Assembly (NCBI RefSeq): GCF_964204645.1
Contig: NC_134033.1
Coordinates: 1,795,631-1,859,630, forward strand
From: Tubulanus polymorphus
Taxonomy: Eukaryota > Nemertea > Palaeonemertea > Tubulaniformes > Tubulanidae
Length of the DNA: 64,000 bases
Reading direction: 5' to 3'
This document shows, one piece after another, positions 24,070-33,788 of the stretch; position 1 is the first letter of the stretch, and each line of letters starts with the position of its first letter. Both the position numbers and the translations under genes were made by a program. Under the pieces are notes generated by a model. The model was not told the DNA's origin, made no database searches, and was given only the letters and a program-made list of their open reading frames with translations.

Positions 24070-27000
24070 TTTGGCATTTATTTTGTAATTAAATTTGTTT
24101 AATAACTTTTTTTTATTTGATAAATTTTGATGATTATTTTTGGAAAGGATACTATTCGTGATCTAACGTCTGCTCCAGGACCTCGGCTTGACAATCATAC
24201 AGTGATTTTGCGAGGTCCTGGTGATTGTCATGTATTAACTAATTATGAATATCATGGTTCCCACAGAACAGGGAAATTGGGAAAAACTTGGGAATTTTGA
24301 AATAATAATTCGCGGTTTGGAAATATTTGGGAATTTGAAAAATATTCCTCAAAACAGGGAAATATTTGGGAAATTCATTACATTTCACACATTGCATTTG
24401 CCAAGGGCAACTTTATTAAGGGCAACTTTCTTCAGCGATTTCCCTGGAAAATCACCTTTATCAACCAGTCACAGCTAAAATGTTGGCTGTAGCATGATAA
24501 TGTCTGTTCATTGCCATTCGGGAAAATTGAAAAATCACCCATGAAATACTTGGGAAAAACTTGGGAATTTTGAATTCATATAACTGTGGGAACCATGGAA
24601 TATATATTAGATAATCATCGAATAAATCGAATCGAAATCAGTTCCGACACGTCGTTGATATTTTTCAGGGTACTTAAAGAATCTCCGTTCAATAACGAAT
24701 GTTTACCGTTACACATTGCCGTATTGGTCGAATTGAATAAACCAATCAGTGAGTAGCGTTCGCAAATAATCATCGGAAATCCTAAAATGCTTAAATTTGA
24801 AGACCCAGAGTTCCACGGTAGTTGAGTCTGAGTTATATTTCATTAACTTTCTCAGTATTTTTTCAGTCTCGTTAGAGTCAAATTGAATATCCAGTGAACT
24901 GTGGAACCGATTTAGGATATTTTTATTTCAGCTCCTTTTCGTGTTTTCTATATTTGTAGAATTATTTCACTTGGCTCACAGACTGGTCGACATGTACCCG
25001 AATAAACCAGTAAGTGTTCCGCCGAGCGTCACCAACGTTCAATTTTGGAAAAATGACAAATTTGAAGTAAATTATGAAATTTGATTATTTCATTTTAAGT
25101 TGTTTTTTTTTCCTTTTTTGTTTGAAGGTGTCCTGGTTCGCTGTTGGTTGTTATTATTTAGTGGTCGGTAAAAATGAACCAGCTCGTCGATACTTCAGGT
25201 ACAATTTCAACTTGTTCCTTCAAAAAATGATTCAAAAATATCATAAAACGGCGATCTGATGACTATGATGTCATAGGGGGATTTACGATGGAGGCAAGAG
25301 TGTTTGAGAATTTTTACGCAATACTATGATGTCAAATGGTGATTAATAGCGGCAGACATGTTTCTGGAAGGGTCGACATAGATAAATTCACTTGTTAGTT
25401 TGATGATGTCATAGGGTGATTTCATTTCAATAGTAAGGTTCAAACATTTCTGTATTCTTATTAATCAGAATCTTTGATAAACCAGTCAGAAGAAAAAAAC
25501 TGATATATTTCTCAAGCCAGTGGTCATCAGGACCCAGTTCCACAGTTGTGAGTTAAGATTTAACTCATTGAAAATGAACTGATTTTGACTCAGAATTAAC
25601 TCTTAACTCACAACTGTGGAACTGGGTCCAGGTTTCAATCGGGTTCTGAAGTTATCTAAGTTCCTAGAAGCTACCACAACCACTACGAACATTAAAAAGG
25701 AATGATCCTATAAGGAGGCTGTAAGGGTTGAGTTGAGACTAATCTTTTAGTGACTGTTCATAGCTGTAACTGTTGATACTGGTAAATTGAGAGCTTTTAG
25801 TCAAATAACTTATTTAAAAGGGATACGTTGGTTTTTATGGTTTGTTCATTAAGTCTAGGTTAACCAAGAACTTCGTTGCTTCTTTTCCAATTGGTGTATC
25901 ATGGACTTTTCTAAAAAGCTGCTTTATTTCTGGATCGATGATACAATGTACTCTGTGAGACTTTGCTGACTCGTAGCAAGTCGTCTCCTTAGTTCCGGAC
26001 GTGTCTGGTATAGCGACAGTCGTAGAGATCGCTTCACTTCACTTCATACGACATGTAGAGATTCATTCACCTTTGTGTGAAATCTGAATTTTCTATCCGA
26101 TGAAAATAGTTGCAAGTTCGCAGCGCGCGTTGTGGGTAGATTTGATGATAGGGCGAGACACAGAGTGAGAAGAGAGAGAGGTTTGTGTTACTGCACAGTC
26201 ACTGATTACAGGTCTATGAACTTCAACATGAATTCTACCACTATCTCTACCACAATCTCTACGACTGCATTTAGAGCCTGCGGGTCTCCACCCTTAAGAT
26301 GGGATCACGTTTTCAGCTATAGTATTTACGCGTGCGGATATTTTCCGGCTTCAGTTTGCGGAATGATTCTGAACTCTGTTTCTATTCTAGTATTCACAAA
26401 GATCGGTCGCGACATTTATCAAACTATAATCATTCTCGCCTGGTTTGATTTACTGTTCGTATTTTCAGTGTTTCTACTTTATCCACTTCGAATATTCATT
26501 ATCCATACAATACTGAGTGAATATGTTCTCGGCCGTTACGACGACTGGTTTTTTGGACACGAAATTATAATTTGGGTTCTACCGCTGTTTCATACGTTTC
26601 AAATGGCAAAAAATTGGGGAGTAGTCACAATAAATTTTGAAAGACTTCTGGTAGTCGCGAGTCCGCTGTATTTTAGACGATTCTGGAACAAAAAACCAAT
26701 AATTTTTCTGTCGGTTTTAAACGTATTTTCTTCCGCAGTTTGTTACTGGCCGTATTATTTTCCACTACGTTTACCCGGAAGGGCCACGCGACGCTGTTTC
26801 GAACGTTTATTCACAATGGGAGCTTTTGGAGCGAAAACAATTCAAACGCCTTTCGTTTATAAATTTGAACGTGCACAGAACTACATCACTGATACTTACA
26901 TTTTCATGACTGTTCTTGTACCTTTCGGTTTTTTAATTGCGATAAATCTAACTTTGTTCGTAATTATGATATTTCGAAAACTAAATCGAAAGAAACAATT

Positions 27001-30000
27001 TCACGCGGACGCGGCGGCGCCCGGTGAAAAATCTACCGAACTCAAAATATTAAAACTGGTTCTTATAATTGTATTTGTGTTTTTCGTCTGTGAAATTCCC
27101 GCGTCGCTGGACCGTCTGATAAGTTACTTCTCATCGAAGTTTGGATTACGTCATGATTTATCTTTCGATAAACGAATGATCATGCGTAAAGTAGGAATTC
27201 TGCTGAGTATTTTTGACTCGTCCGCAAATTTTTTCGTTTACTGCGCGACAAACGGCGCCTTTAGGAAAAAAGCTAATAAGATTTTACTGATCAAGTATTT
27301 TTGTGATTCTAAATAGAACAGAAAAATAATTTCTTTCCATAAGAATCAGAACAAAATATGTACATCAACAACAGTGACAAGATGATTTAATTCAGTGTAA
27401 ACTTGATAATTTTTCGCATGCTGAAAGCTGGCTGCGTGACCTGTAAAAGCACTTTACACTGAAAACAATCTGAAAGCTCTTTACAAACTGCATAGATATA
27501 TATGATGGAAAGTCATGTCCCACAATCACAAAACCGAACATTTTTTAAAATGTAAATCTATTAACCCGTTCAGTGCATCTACACCGCAGCGCTGTGTATG
27601 AATGGGTGATGGATTTTGCAAGTACACCTCACTGCGGTGTATTGGTGTAATTAGTAATTAGTTTTTATCTCTATTGAAAGATGGCAGCACCTGTCAACAT
27701 AGTGAAATACTAGTAACTAACGATACACCGCGCCGCGGTAAAGACGCACTATAGTGGTATTCCCGTTATTCAACACACTAGGGTGGAATTTTTTAAAATT
27801 TTCAAATTATCTCCAGCACTAGGGCCTATAGGGTATTAATTAGTCAACACTGAACGGGTTAAGAATCTGAATTTTCGTGATGCATTCCTTGACGAATTCG
27901 AATTCTTAATAGATTTAAACATTATGATATTCACCCGTTATTAACAAAATTGATTTCATGATCGTGGGACTTATATTTTATGTATCGCTTTATTATAGAT
28001 TGTTGTAATTCTATCAGAAAAATGAATAATAATAAAAATAATTATAATAATAATTTTTCAGTAAGGCTACAGCGTTGGATCGTGTATTCAGCCCGGCGTG
28101 GCTCGCGTTTGGTCACTCATTTGCGTCGGAGAACGAACACGATCAGGCGATGGCTGCTTACTTCACCGCGTCACAACTCATGAAAGGGTCTGTATTTCGA
28201 TTCTAGTATCGTTCAGTTCTGAAAATCATTAATCATCAGCTGGGTTCTTACAGATCAGGGATATCTGGGAATTCCAGGCTTATTTCCTCGGTTGGGAAAA
28301 ACAGGGAATTCTGCGTCCAGTTCCACAGTTGTGAGTTAAGATTTAACTCTGAGGTAACTCTAACTCACAACTGTGGAACTGGGTCCTGAAACTTTTCGGG
28401 ATTTGAATTTTGGTGTGACGAGTGGCACAAGGAACCTCTTGATAAGAAACAGTCCTCACTGAGGATATCTTATAATTTAATCAGGGAATTAGAATTTTTG
28501 GTGTCTTGTTGTTCTTGCTGTGACGAGTGACACAAGGAACCTCTTGATAAGAAACAGCCCTCACTGAGGATATCTTATAATTTAATCAGGGAATTTGAAT
28601 TTTTGGTGTCTTGTTGTTTACTTGCTGTGACGAGTGACACAAGGAACCTCTTGATAAGAAACAGCCCTCGCTGAGGATATCTTATAATTCAATCAAGGAA
28701 TTTTTCGGCCAAGGGTCGCAGAAATATCGGGGAATTTCGGATTCCTCAACCTTTAAGAACTCTTGTGGCTGGATATCTTAAAATTTTAATGTCGTAAAAC
28801 GAACTGAATTCTTTCAAATAATGTGATTTGAATGTTGATTTCTCAATGTTTATTGTAGATGTCACCTGCCGGTGTTATACATCGGGTTAGAATACGGACT
28901 GACGAATAATCCAAAACTTGCCGAGAGATTTTTCAGCCAGGCTTTGAGCATCGCTCCCGAAGATCCATTCGTACTTCACGAAATGGGCGTCATAGCGTTT
29001 CAAAATCAAGAGTAAGTTTGAGTCCGAAGTTTTCGAAAGTACTGCGGAAATCAGCGGGTTCAGCTCCATTTTCGAGAATGATGGATAGTTTTAGGGTTTT
29101 TGTTTTCGTTCGTCTAGTTGGGAAACGGCGGAAAAGTTTTTCCGAGACGCCCTCGATAAGATCCGCGCCGTCAGTCGCGAGATGATTCCCGAGACGTGGG
29201 AACCGTTGTTGAACAACCTCGGACACGTCTGTCGAAAACTGAAGTAAGAATTCGTTCTCTCATCTGTTCACCGTCTGAATTTCTTTGAATTTTAAACTTA
29301 ACTGTCAAATTCATTAACGTCTGCCATTGATTGAATTTTAAACTCAACTGTCAAAATCATTTTCATCTGCCACTTTGAATTTTAAACTCGACTTTCAAAA
29401 TCATTAACGTCTGCCACTGATTGAATTTTAAACTAAACTGTCAAAACGATTTACGTCTGCTAGTGGTTTGAATTTGTGTCAAAATCATTTACATCTGCTA
29501 CTTTAAATTTAAACTCAACTGTCAAAATCATTAATGTCTGCAGCTTTGAACTTTAAACTCAACTGTCAAAATCATTAACGTCGGCTCACCCATTTCTTTC
29601 TGGCTATTTTGCTAATTTCGATTTAATAAAATCAAAAACTCCAAATAATTTTTCAAAAACTAATTTCTTGAATCTGCGTCTGCTATAGATTTTCAAACTC
29701 AACTATTGATTATTCAACTGCGTTTGTCGTTTCAGAAAATACGACGAATCGTTAGAATTTCACCGGCGAGCGCTGATATTGAGTCCTCAGAATCCGTCGA
29801 CGTATTCGACAATCGGTTACGTGTACGCATTGACCGGGGAGAGCAGTTTAGCCGTCGACTATTTTCATCGGGTAAATATTCGATTTTCGAAAAATGATTC
29901 AACGATCAGGGTGGACGATTGATGATTATGATAAATTATGTTAATTTCTTATATACCGCGCTCCGTGTGTAGCATGGTTTACAAATGAACAAGGCTATAA

Positions 30001-31841
30001 AAACAGTTAATTAAGAGAAAATTTTTTCAGCTCAGTTTTAAAAGTTACTTTCTTAACCCTTTCAGTGCTGACTAATTAATACCCCACTTCCCCAGCTGTG
30101 AATTAGATATTGGATTTAAATAAACGCTTTACCGAGATTAACAGTACTGATTTAAGAGTCTTCTGTATTTTGGATATGAAAGTGATGCAGACGCTTCATT
30201 GAAATATGAAATTTTCACCTTGAACCCTTTCAGTGCTGACTAGTTAATACCCTAAAGTGCTAGAGATAATTTGAAAATTTTGAAAAATTCCACCCTAGTG
30301 TGTTGAATAACAGGAATAGCACTATAGTGCGTCTACACCGCGGCGCAGTGTATCGTTAGTTACTAATGTTTCATTATGGCAGGTGCTGCCATTTCTCAAG
30401 AGAGATAATTACTAATTACATCAATACACCGCTGTGCTGTGTACTAGCAAAATCCATCCACTGATTCGTACACCGCACTGCGATGTAGACGCACTGAAAG
30501 GGTTAAGAGAAAAGTTTTTCAGCTCAGTTTTAAAAGTAACTTTCTTTAAGGATCAAGTGAGGAAAACACCTTGTCACGGAATAATCAGGGAATAAGCATG
30601 TCAAATAAAAGAGGCCACCTTCCTGATGACAGATTAAAGCCTTGCTACAACCGATGCTTAGATTTAAGACCGTTCATTAATTTGCAATTTCGTTCGTAAT
30701 TTCAGGCCCTAGGTTTGAGAAGGGACGACACGTTTTCGACGACGATGTTGACGAATTCGATCGAACAATTGATGGGCGAAATGGCTCCGTGCGAGGGTAA
30801 GTGACGTACGAACCCCGGATGTTCAAATCATCGGTCTCTTAGAAATATGATGGAGGCCAGTTTTATAAAGCCTCCTATTAAAACCTATATCAGGTATATT
30901 AAAGATAGAAATCCACTACGTACAAATTATAAGAATTTTGAAATCGAGAATTTATTTATTCATAAAATATGACACGACGTTTCGATCTCAACCTAGAGAT
31001 AAAAGTGGTCACCTTCCTGATGACTGATGATCTCTAGGGGTGAAAATTTTCGATAAGATAAATTCTCGATTTCATAATTCTTGTAATTTACACGTAGTGG
31101 ATGTTTACCTTTAATATACCTGATATAGGTCTTAATAGGAGGCTTTATAAAACTGGCCTCCATCATATTTCTAAGAGACCGATTTGTACACAGTGGGTTT
31201 CTATCTTATTATCCGTTCACCACGTTTGAGTGTGGTTATTGTACTATTATATCAGGTATGTTCTACTAAGGGGTCATTCATTTATTACGTACGCATTAGG
31301 GGAGGGGGGAGGGGGGAGGGGTCGGTGCAATTGCGTACTGTAATGCTTAATGTATATGAAAAAATGGCCGATTTTGCGTACAGAGGGGGAGGGGGGGTTG
31401 AAAAATTCAAATCTTATGCGTACGTAATAAATGAATGATCCCTAATACTGACTTGAGCTAGGTCACTCGACGTCCCCTCAAGCCAAGCTGCAATAGACGT
31501 CTGTGGCTGCAGTTGCTCAAAAGTTGGTCTGAGCTACCCAGTGGATAGTCGACATGGTGACAATTGAAAGTCCATTGTTGCTATGGTATTTCATCCACCG
31601 GTTATCTTTAACCGACGTTTGAGCGACCGGCCGCAGAAATTCAGCCCCGTTTGAGTCGTTATTCTTTTTCGAAACGTTTCTTCTAGATATGACGCAGGAA
31701 CCGATTTTGACCGGAACGACGAAATTCAGCTCGTCGTCGCTGGCGGAGACGTCGACGATCTCCGAGCCGTCGCTGATCGAAACCAGTACGCTGTCGGACG
31801 CTAGCCTGGCGATCGACATCGATATGGAAGGCAACAATTAA
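19128..31841 (+). CDS. CDC16: Anaphase-promoting complex subunit 6 (CDC16), TPR protein
   Basis: Scaffold subunit of the APC/C ubiquitin ligase that drives exit from mitosis. Seventeen coding exons are read: 19128-19220, 19396-19450, 19802-19899, 20326-20364, 21010-21174, 21894-22053, 22563-22657, 23564-23697, 24669-24748, 24960-25009, 25128-25198, 28062-28187, 28859-29011, 29118-29243, 29736-29871, 30706-30796 and 31687-31841. They give 608 residues (human has 620). TPR helices run through most of the protein; the clearest are in the C-terminal half (KATALDRVFSPAWLAFGHSF, SQALSIAPEDPFVLHEMGVI). A Ser/Thr linker lies at about 111-149 and a Ser/Thr-rich tail at about 559-608. The start MAGEIELDSG lies 600-670 bp from the putative RNF13 first exon, suggesting a shared divergent promoter. 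Intron 11 contains a complete GPCR. AATAAA is near 31968. Confidence 0.95.
20385..20915. mobile_element. Degenerate TTAA-type MITE, partly reduplicated
   Basis: Recognisable internal parts of the TTAA MITE family (GTGTTGAATAACAGGCATA, CACCGCACTGC-type palindromes, ACTGAAAGGGTTGA end) are present. A roughly 110-bp internal piece beginning GGACACATCGCAC is repeated about three times. It lies in CDC16 intron 4. Confidence 0.55.
22085..22261. repeat. Hairpin element H2, copy 1
   Basis: Ends CAGGGCCCAATTTCAC and GTGAAACTGGGCCCAG are inverted repeats, with ATCGATTT/AAATCGAATTG subterminal matches. It lies in CDC16 intron 6. Confidence 0.65.
23079..23306. repeat. Large palindrome with hammerhead-like cores
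   Basis: The arms of about 95-120 bp read, from outside in, TCCCACAATAAGTTCAGCC, ACGAGAAACTTGAATAGAAG and TTGCGCAACGTTTCGGC. The centre repeats AGTACGCCTGATGATGG. The right arm carries CTGATGAT, hairpin GGCTAA..TTAGCC, then GAAAC, a hammerhead-like order. A partial third copy follows near 23325-23375. It lies in CDC16 intron 7. Confidence 0.8.
23815..24068 (+). mobile_element. LINE 3' end with ATT tail
   Basis: Frameshifted remains of a non-LTR retrotransposon C terminus are visible: VVAASLWNNV in one frame, then LRNIHDVNQFKRSLKHLLFQ and RAY in another. These match the usual LxxI..apsvxxFKrxLKxxLF tail pattern. An (ATT)n microsatellite follows at about 24028-24068, as at many LINE 3' ends. 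It lies in CDC16 intron 8. The clade is not assignable. Confidence 0.6.
25265..25430 (+). repeat. Family B repeats in CDC16 intron 11
   Basis: Three imperfect copies of GATGTCATAGGGGGATTTA, shortly after the exon 11 donor and upstream of the nested GPCR. Confidence 0.75.
25530..25629. repeat. Hairpin element H1, copy 2
   Basis: Clean inverted repeat: GGACCCAGTTCCACAGTTGT on the left and its near-exact reverse complement on the right, about 40 bp each with a short loop. Confidence 0.8.
26216..27316 (+). CDS. Class A peptide GPCR, FMRFamide-receptor-like, nested in CDC16
   Basis: Intronless 366-residue seven-transmembrane protein inside CDC16 intron 11, on the same strand. The frame stays open for 28 codons upstream, but 26216 is the first ATG, followed by MNFNMNSTT with an N-glycosylation site (N6). 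Helices are at about 35-60 (N53), 67-90 (LAxxD, D78), 116-143, 163-182, 227-252 (P236), 278-298 (FVCEIP) and 324-342. The DRY motif is FERL (E142, R143). NPxxY is DSSANFFVY, as in FMRFamide and related peptide receptors. A helix 8 with FRKK follows. The usual Cys at the top of helix 3 is absent, so the conserved extracellular disulfide seems missing. The first ATG follows ATTACAG, a possible acceptor from an unseen 5' UTR exon. The ligand is unknown. Confidence 0.88.
   Translation: MNFNMNSTTISTTISTTAFRACGSPPLRWDHVFSYSIYACGYFPASVCGMILNSVSILVFTKIGRDIYQTIIILAWFDLLFVFSVFLLYPLRIFIIHTILSEYVLGRYDDWFFGHEIIIWVLPLFHTFQMAKNWGVVTINFERLLVVASPLYFRRFWNKKPIIFLSVLNVFSSAVCYWPYYFPLRLPGRATRRCFERLFTMGAFGAKTIQTPFVYKFERAQNYITDTYIFMTVLVPFGFLIAINLTLFVIMIFRKLNRKKQFHADAAAPGEKSTELKILKLVLIIVFVFFVCEIPASLDRLISYFSSKFGLRHDLSFDKRMIMRKVGILLSIFDSSANFFVYCATNGAFRKKANKILLIKYFCDSK
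27561..27862 (+). mobile_element. TTAA-flanked MITE, copy 5 (variant termini)
   Basis: TTAA at 27561-27564 and 27859-27862. Both termini carry the same base change relative to other copies: CCCGTTCAGTGC at the left and CACTGAACGGG at the right, so terminal complementarity is kept. It lies in CDC16 intron 11, between the GPCR and exon 12. Confidence 0.8.
28315..28386. repeat. Hairpin element H1, copy 3
   Basis: Short form of the H1 hairpin: CCAGTTCCACAGTTGTGAG with a nearly exact inverted partner and a loop of only about 15 bases. CDC16 intron 12. Confidence 0.75.
28405..28700 (+). repeat. 106-bp tandem repeat, family A, in CDC16 intron 12
   Basis: About three copies of the TXNDC17 intron unit, sense to CDC16, directly following an H1 hairpin. 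Confidence 0.92.
29276..29590 (+). repeat. About 46-bp tandem repeat in CDC16 intron 14
   Basis: Six or seven imperfect copies of TTTAAACTCAACTGTCAAAA followed by TCATTAACGTCTGCCACTGA, beginning about 30 bp after the exon 14 donor. Confidence 0.85.
30221..30506 (-). mobile_element. TTAA-type MITE, copy 6 (reverse)
   Basis: Right flank TTAA at 30503-30506; the left flank has drifted to TGAA. Termini are CCCTTTCAGTGCTGAC and GCACTGAAAGGG. A solo left terminus of the same family stands at 30053-30095. The host segment AGAGAAAA..CAGCTCAGTTTTAAAAGT is repeated on the outer side of both pieces (30014 and 30507), indicating a local duplication. Confidence 0.7.
30830..31182. repeat. Inverted repeat with about 130-bp arms, CDC16 intron 16
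   Basis: The left arm begins ATCGGTCTCTTAGAAATATG and the right arm is its near-exact reverse complement; both contain CCTATATCAGGTATATTAAA. The centre contains, on the minus strand, GAGATCGAAACGTCG near two CATCAG motifs, similar in layout to Penelope-like element ends. Confidence 0.8.
31270..31442 (+). mobile_element. TAA-flanked MITE, copy 2
   Basis: 173 bp, flanked by TAA at 31267-31269 and 31443-31445. The ends are GGGGTCATTCATTTATTACG and its near complement, with a poly-purine stretch near the left end. It interrupts a repeat whose uninterrupted version is at about 57985-58040. Confidence 0.85.
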
Positions 31842-32434
31842 CCGTCGTCGGTACGAATCGGTGATAACCGCGCGAACGTCTGCCGGTAGATGGCGCTTTG
31901 ATTCGGCGATGAATTCCCTCGTATCCACTAATGACCGATCTGGTGGGGGTCGTGTGGGGGGTCTGGAATAAATCAGATTTCTCCCAATCAAGCTTTCAAC
32001 GTGTTCAGGGGAGCGGTCTAGTGGAGATCGAATTGAATTCTTATTTAAATATAAATCGTTAAGATCTCAGTGTGTTAGGAGGAGTAAAAATAAGGATCCC
32101 CCCTCCCCATCCGGGCAATTATGCTACATCCTCCCCACCCCCACCGCGGGCAATGCTTAATTTTAAATGATGAGTATTCGTTTGCTTTTTGTATAGAAAT
32201 ATCTTTGAGATTCAGTTCTGGTGAATTGTATGTAATGTATTTGTATAATAAATTTATATTTAATGAATTTGTAAAATTCCGAATTTGTTGTGTCAGGATT
32301 TGAACGGTATTAAGCTGAATGAGGAAGCCAAAAAACATTCTGGTGTCCCAGTAGCGGTAATGTAGTTTTGAAATGGTAAAGGAACTGAATGAAGGATGTT
32401 TTCTTGAGTGGTAGTGAGTTAAGTGTGAGCGGAA
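31842..32434. other. CDC16 3' UTR and spacer
   Basis: Contains AATAAA-type signals near 31968 and 32244, then AT-rich spacer. No further gene recognised. Confidence 0.4.
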
Positions 32435-32580
32435 TTGTTCCATTCAATTTAATGCTGGATTCGAACCCACGATCGTCCTGGATCAGTGCCGAATCTGCGG
32501 AGCCGCCCTGTGCAGGATCATTTCCCGCGGGCTGTCGTTGTGTAGCGGTCCGGTCTCCACGCTTGTAGTTAACACATTGT
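32435..32580 (-). repeat. tRNA-derived SINE fragment
   Basis: On the minus strand the B-box GTGGGTTCGAATCCAGC follows a GC-rich, tRNA-related stretch (GATCCAGGACGATCGTGG). No complete acceptor stem is present. Confidence 0.45.
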
Positions 32581-32814
32581 TTGATAGATGTCGCTCTGGT
32601 GGATATCTGAGGCCGGTCCGATTCCACAGTTCTGAGTTCGAGTTTAAATTGGTTAATTTTCAATGTAATAATAACCAATTGATGAAACACTATGTATTCC
32701 TTGTTGTGACGAGAATCCCACACGTATTGATATAACCTACCAGCAATTATCTTTAGATAATTGCTCGTAGATATAACGAAGGATCAAGTCCGAAAAGTTA
32801 CCTTTTAGCTATAA

Positions 32815-33035
32815 ATTTATTCATCTTCTGTTTCGACTATATCCTATAATAGTCATCTTCAGTCATTTCCTGAAAAGGAATACTTAGGATATAGTCGAAA
32901 TGTCAAATAAACTACACTAGCTCAAGGAATACAATATTCCTGAAGATGACTATTAGGATAAAGTCGAAACGTTGAATAAACTACATTAACTCAAGGAATT
33001 CCTGAAGATGACTAAGGATACTGAGGATAAGTCGA
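32815..33035. repeat. 69-bp family D copies, both orientations
   Basis: One reverse copy (CGACTATATCCTATAATAGTC) is followed by two to three forward copies (CCTGAAGATGACTATTAGGA, then GTCGAAACGTTG). These are relatives of the array at 38.3-39.3 kb. Confidence 0.85.
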
Positions 33036-33037
33036 TC

Positions 33038-33201
33038 AGGGCCTGGTTTCATAGATGTGGAAGCAAAATAATCCCTGGGAACATTTTGAAATTCGTCAGT
33101 TATAACCATGGTTTCTCATTGTTACTATGGTAGTTGTCACCCAGATTGAAGATTTACCCCTAGTGGATAACTTTGATACTCAGTCTATGAAACCGGGCCC
33201 A
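33038..33201. repeat. Hairpin element H2, copy 2
   Basis: Inverted ends AGGGCCTGGTTTCATAGA and TCTATGAAACCGGGCCC. Confidence 0.65.
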
Positions 33202-33788
33202 GATGAATAAAATGTCGACCAGAATTGAATGAATGGATATATTTTCTGAAATGTACATTATAACATAGATATAATAATTGGTAAAATATGATTACTGATT
33301 GTATACATTCAACGTTTGAAGTTTTGCTGCCTTGAAAATAAACATAAGCAAAAGACGACAACGGCTCCGGGCTTCAAACTCAAAACTCTGAAATTACCAC
33401 GTCTTTGTTCCCATTGCATTTTGTATACGTTGTATCTAGGCCAATGGCTAGATTTTTTCGAGACAACTTTTTGAATTTCGACCTCGTTTAAGGTCATCTC
33501 AGAGGTCATGTCACTGAAAAAAGGTTTAGCGCATAGTTCCGCCGATAGGTGGCGCACTGGACCCATTCTTTGCACTACACAACTAGACCCCGTAACATTG
33601 TACCCATCAAGTTCGACCCACTATTAACGAAGCTAGTAGCTAAACAACATACAGACACACAGACCTTGAAAATCTTGAACACAAAAATGCCAATATTGCG
33701 TATAATTGTTGCAATAAATAGAATTGCATTTTCAACGTATTTTGAAACGCTCCAATATGTATTATAATATTTATAAACCCGTCAATGT
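33202..33788. other. Spacer, nothing clear
   Basis: AT-rich. A minus-strand open frame at 33309-33575 has no recognisable domain. The region may include the 3' UTR of the lectin gene. Confidence 0.3.

Noticed and set aside
26132-26215. Upstream extension of the GPCR by 28 codons
   Set aside because: The upstream frame begins at GTG, is Arg-rich and unlike a receptor N terminus; the first ATG is at 26216.
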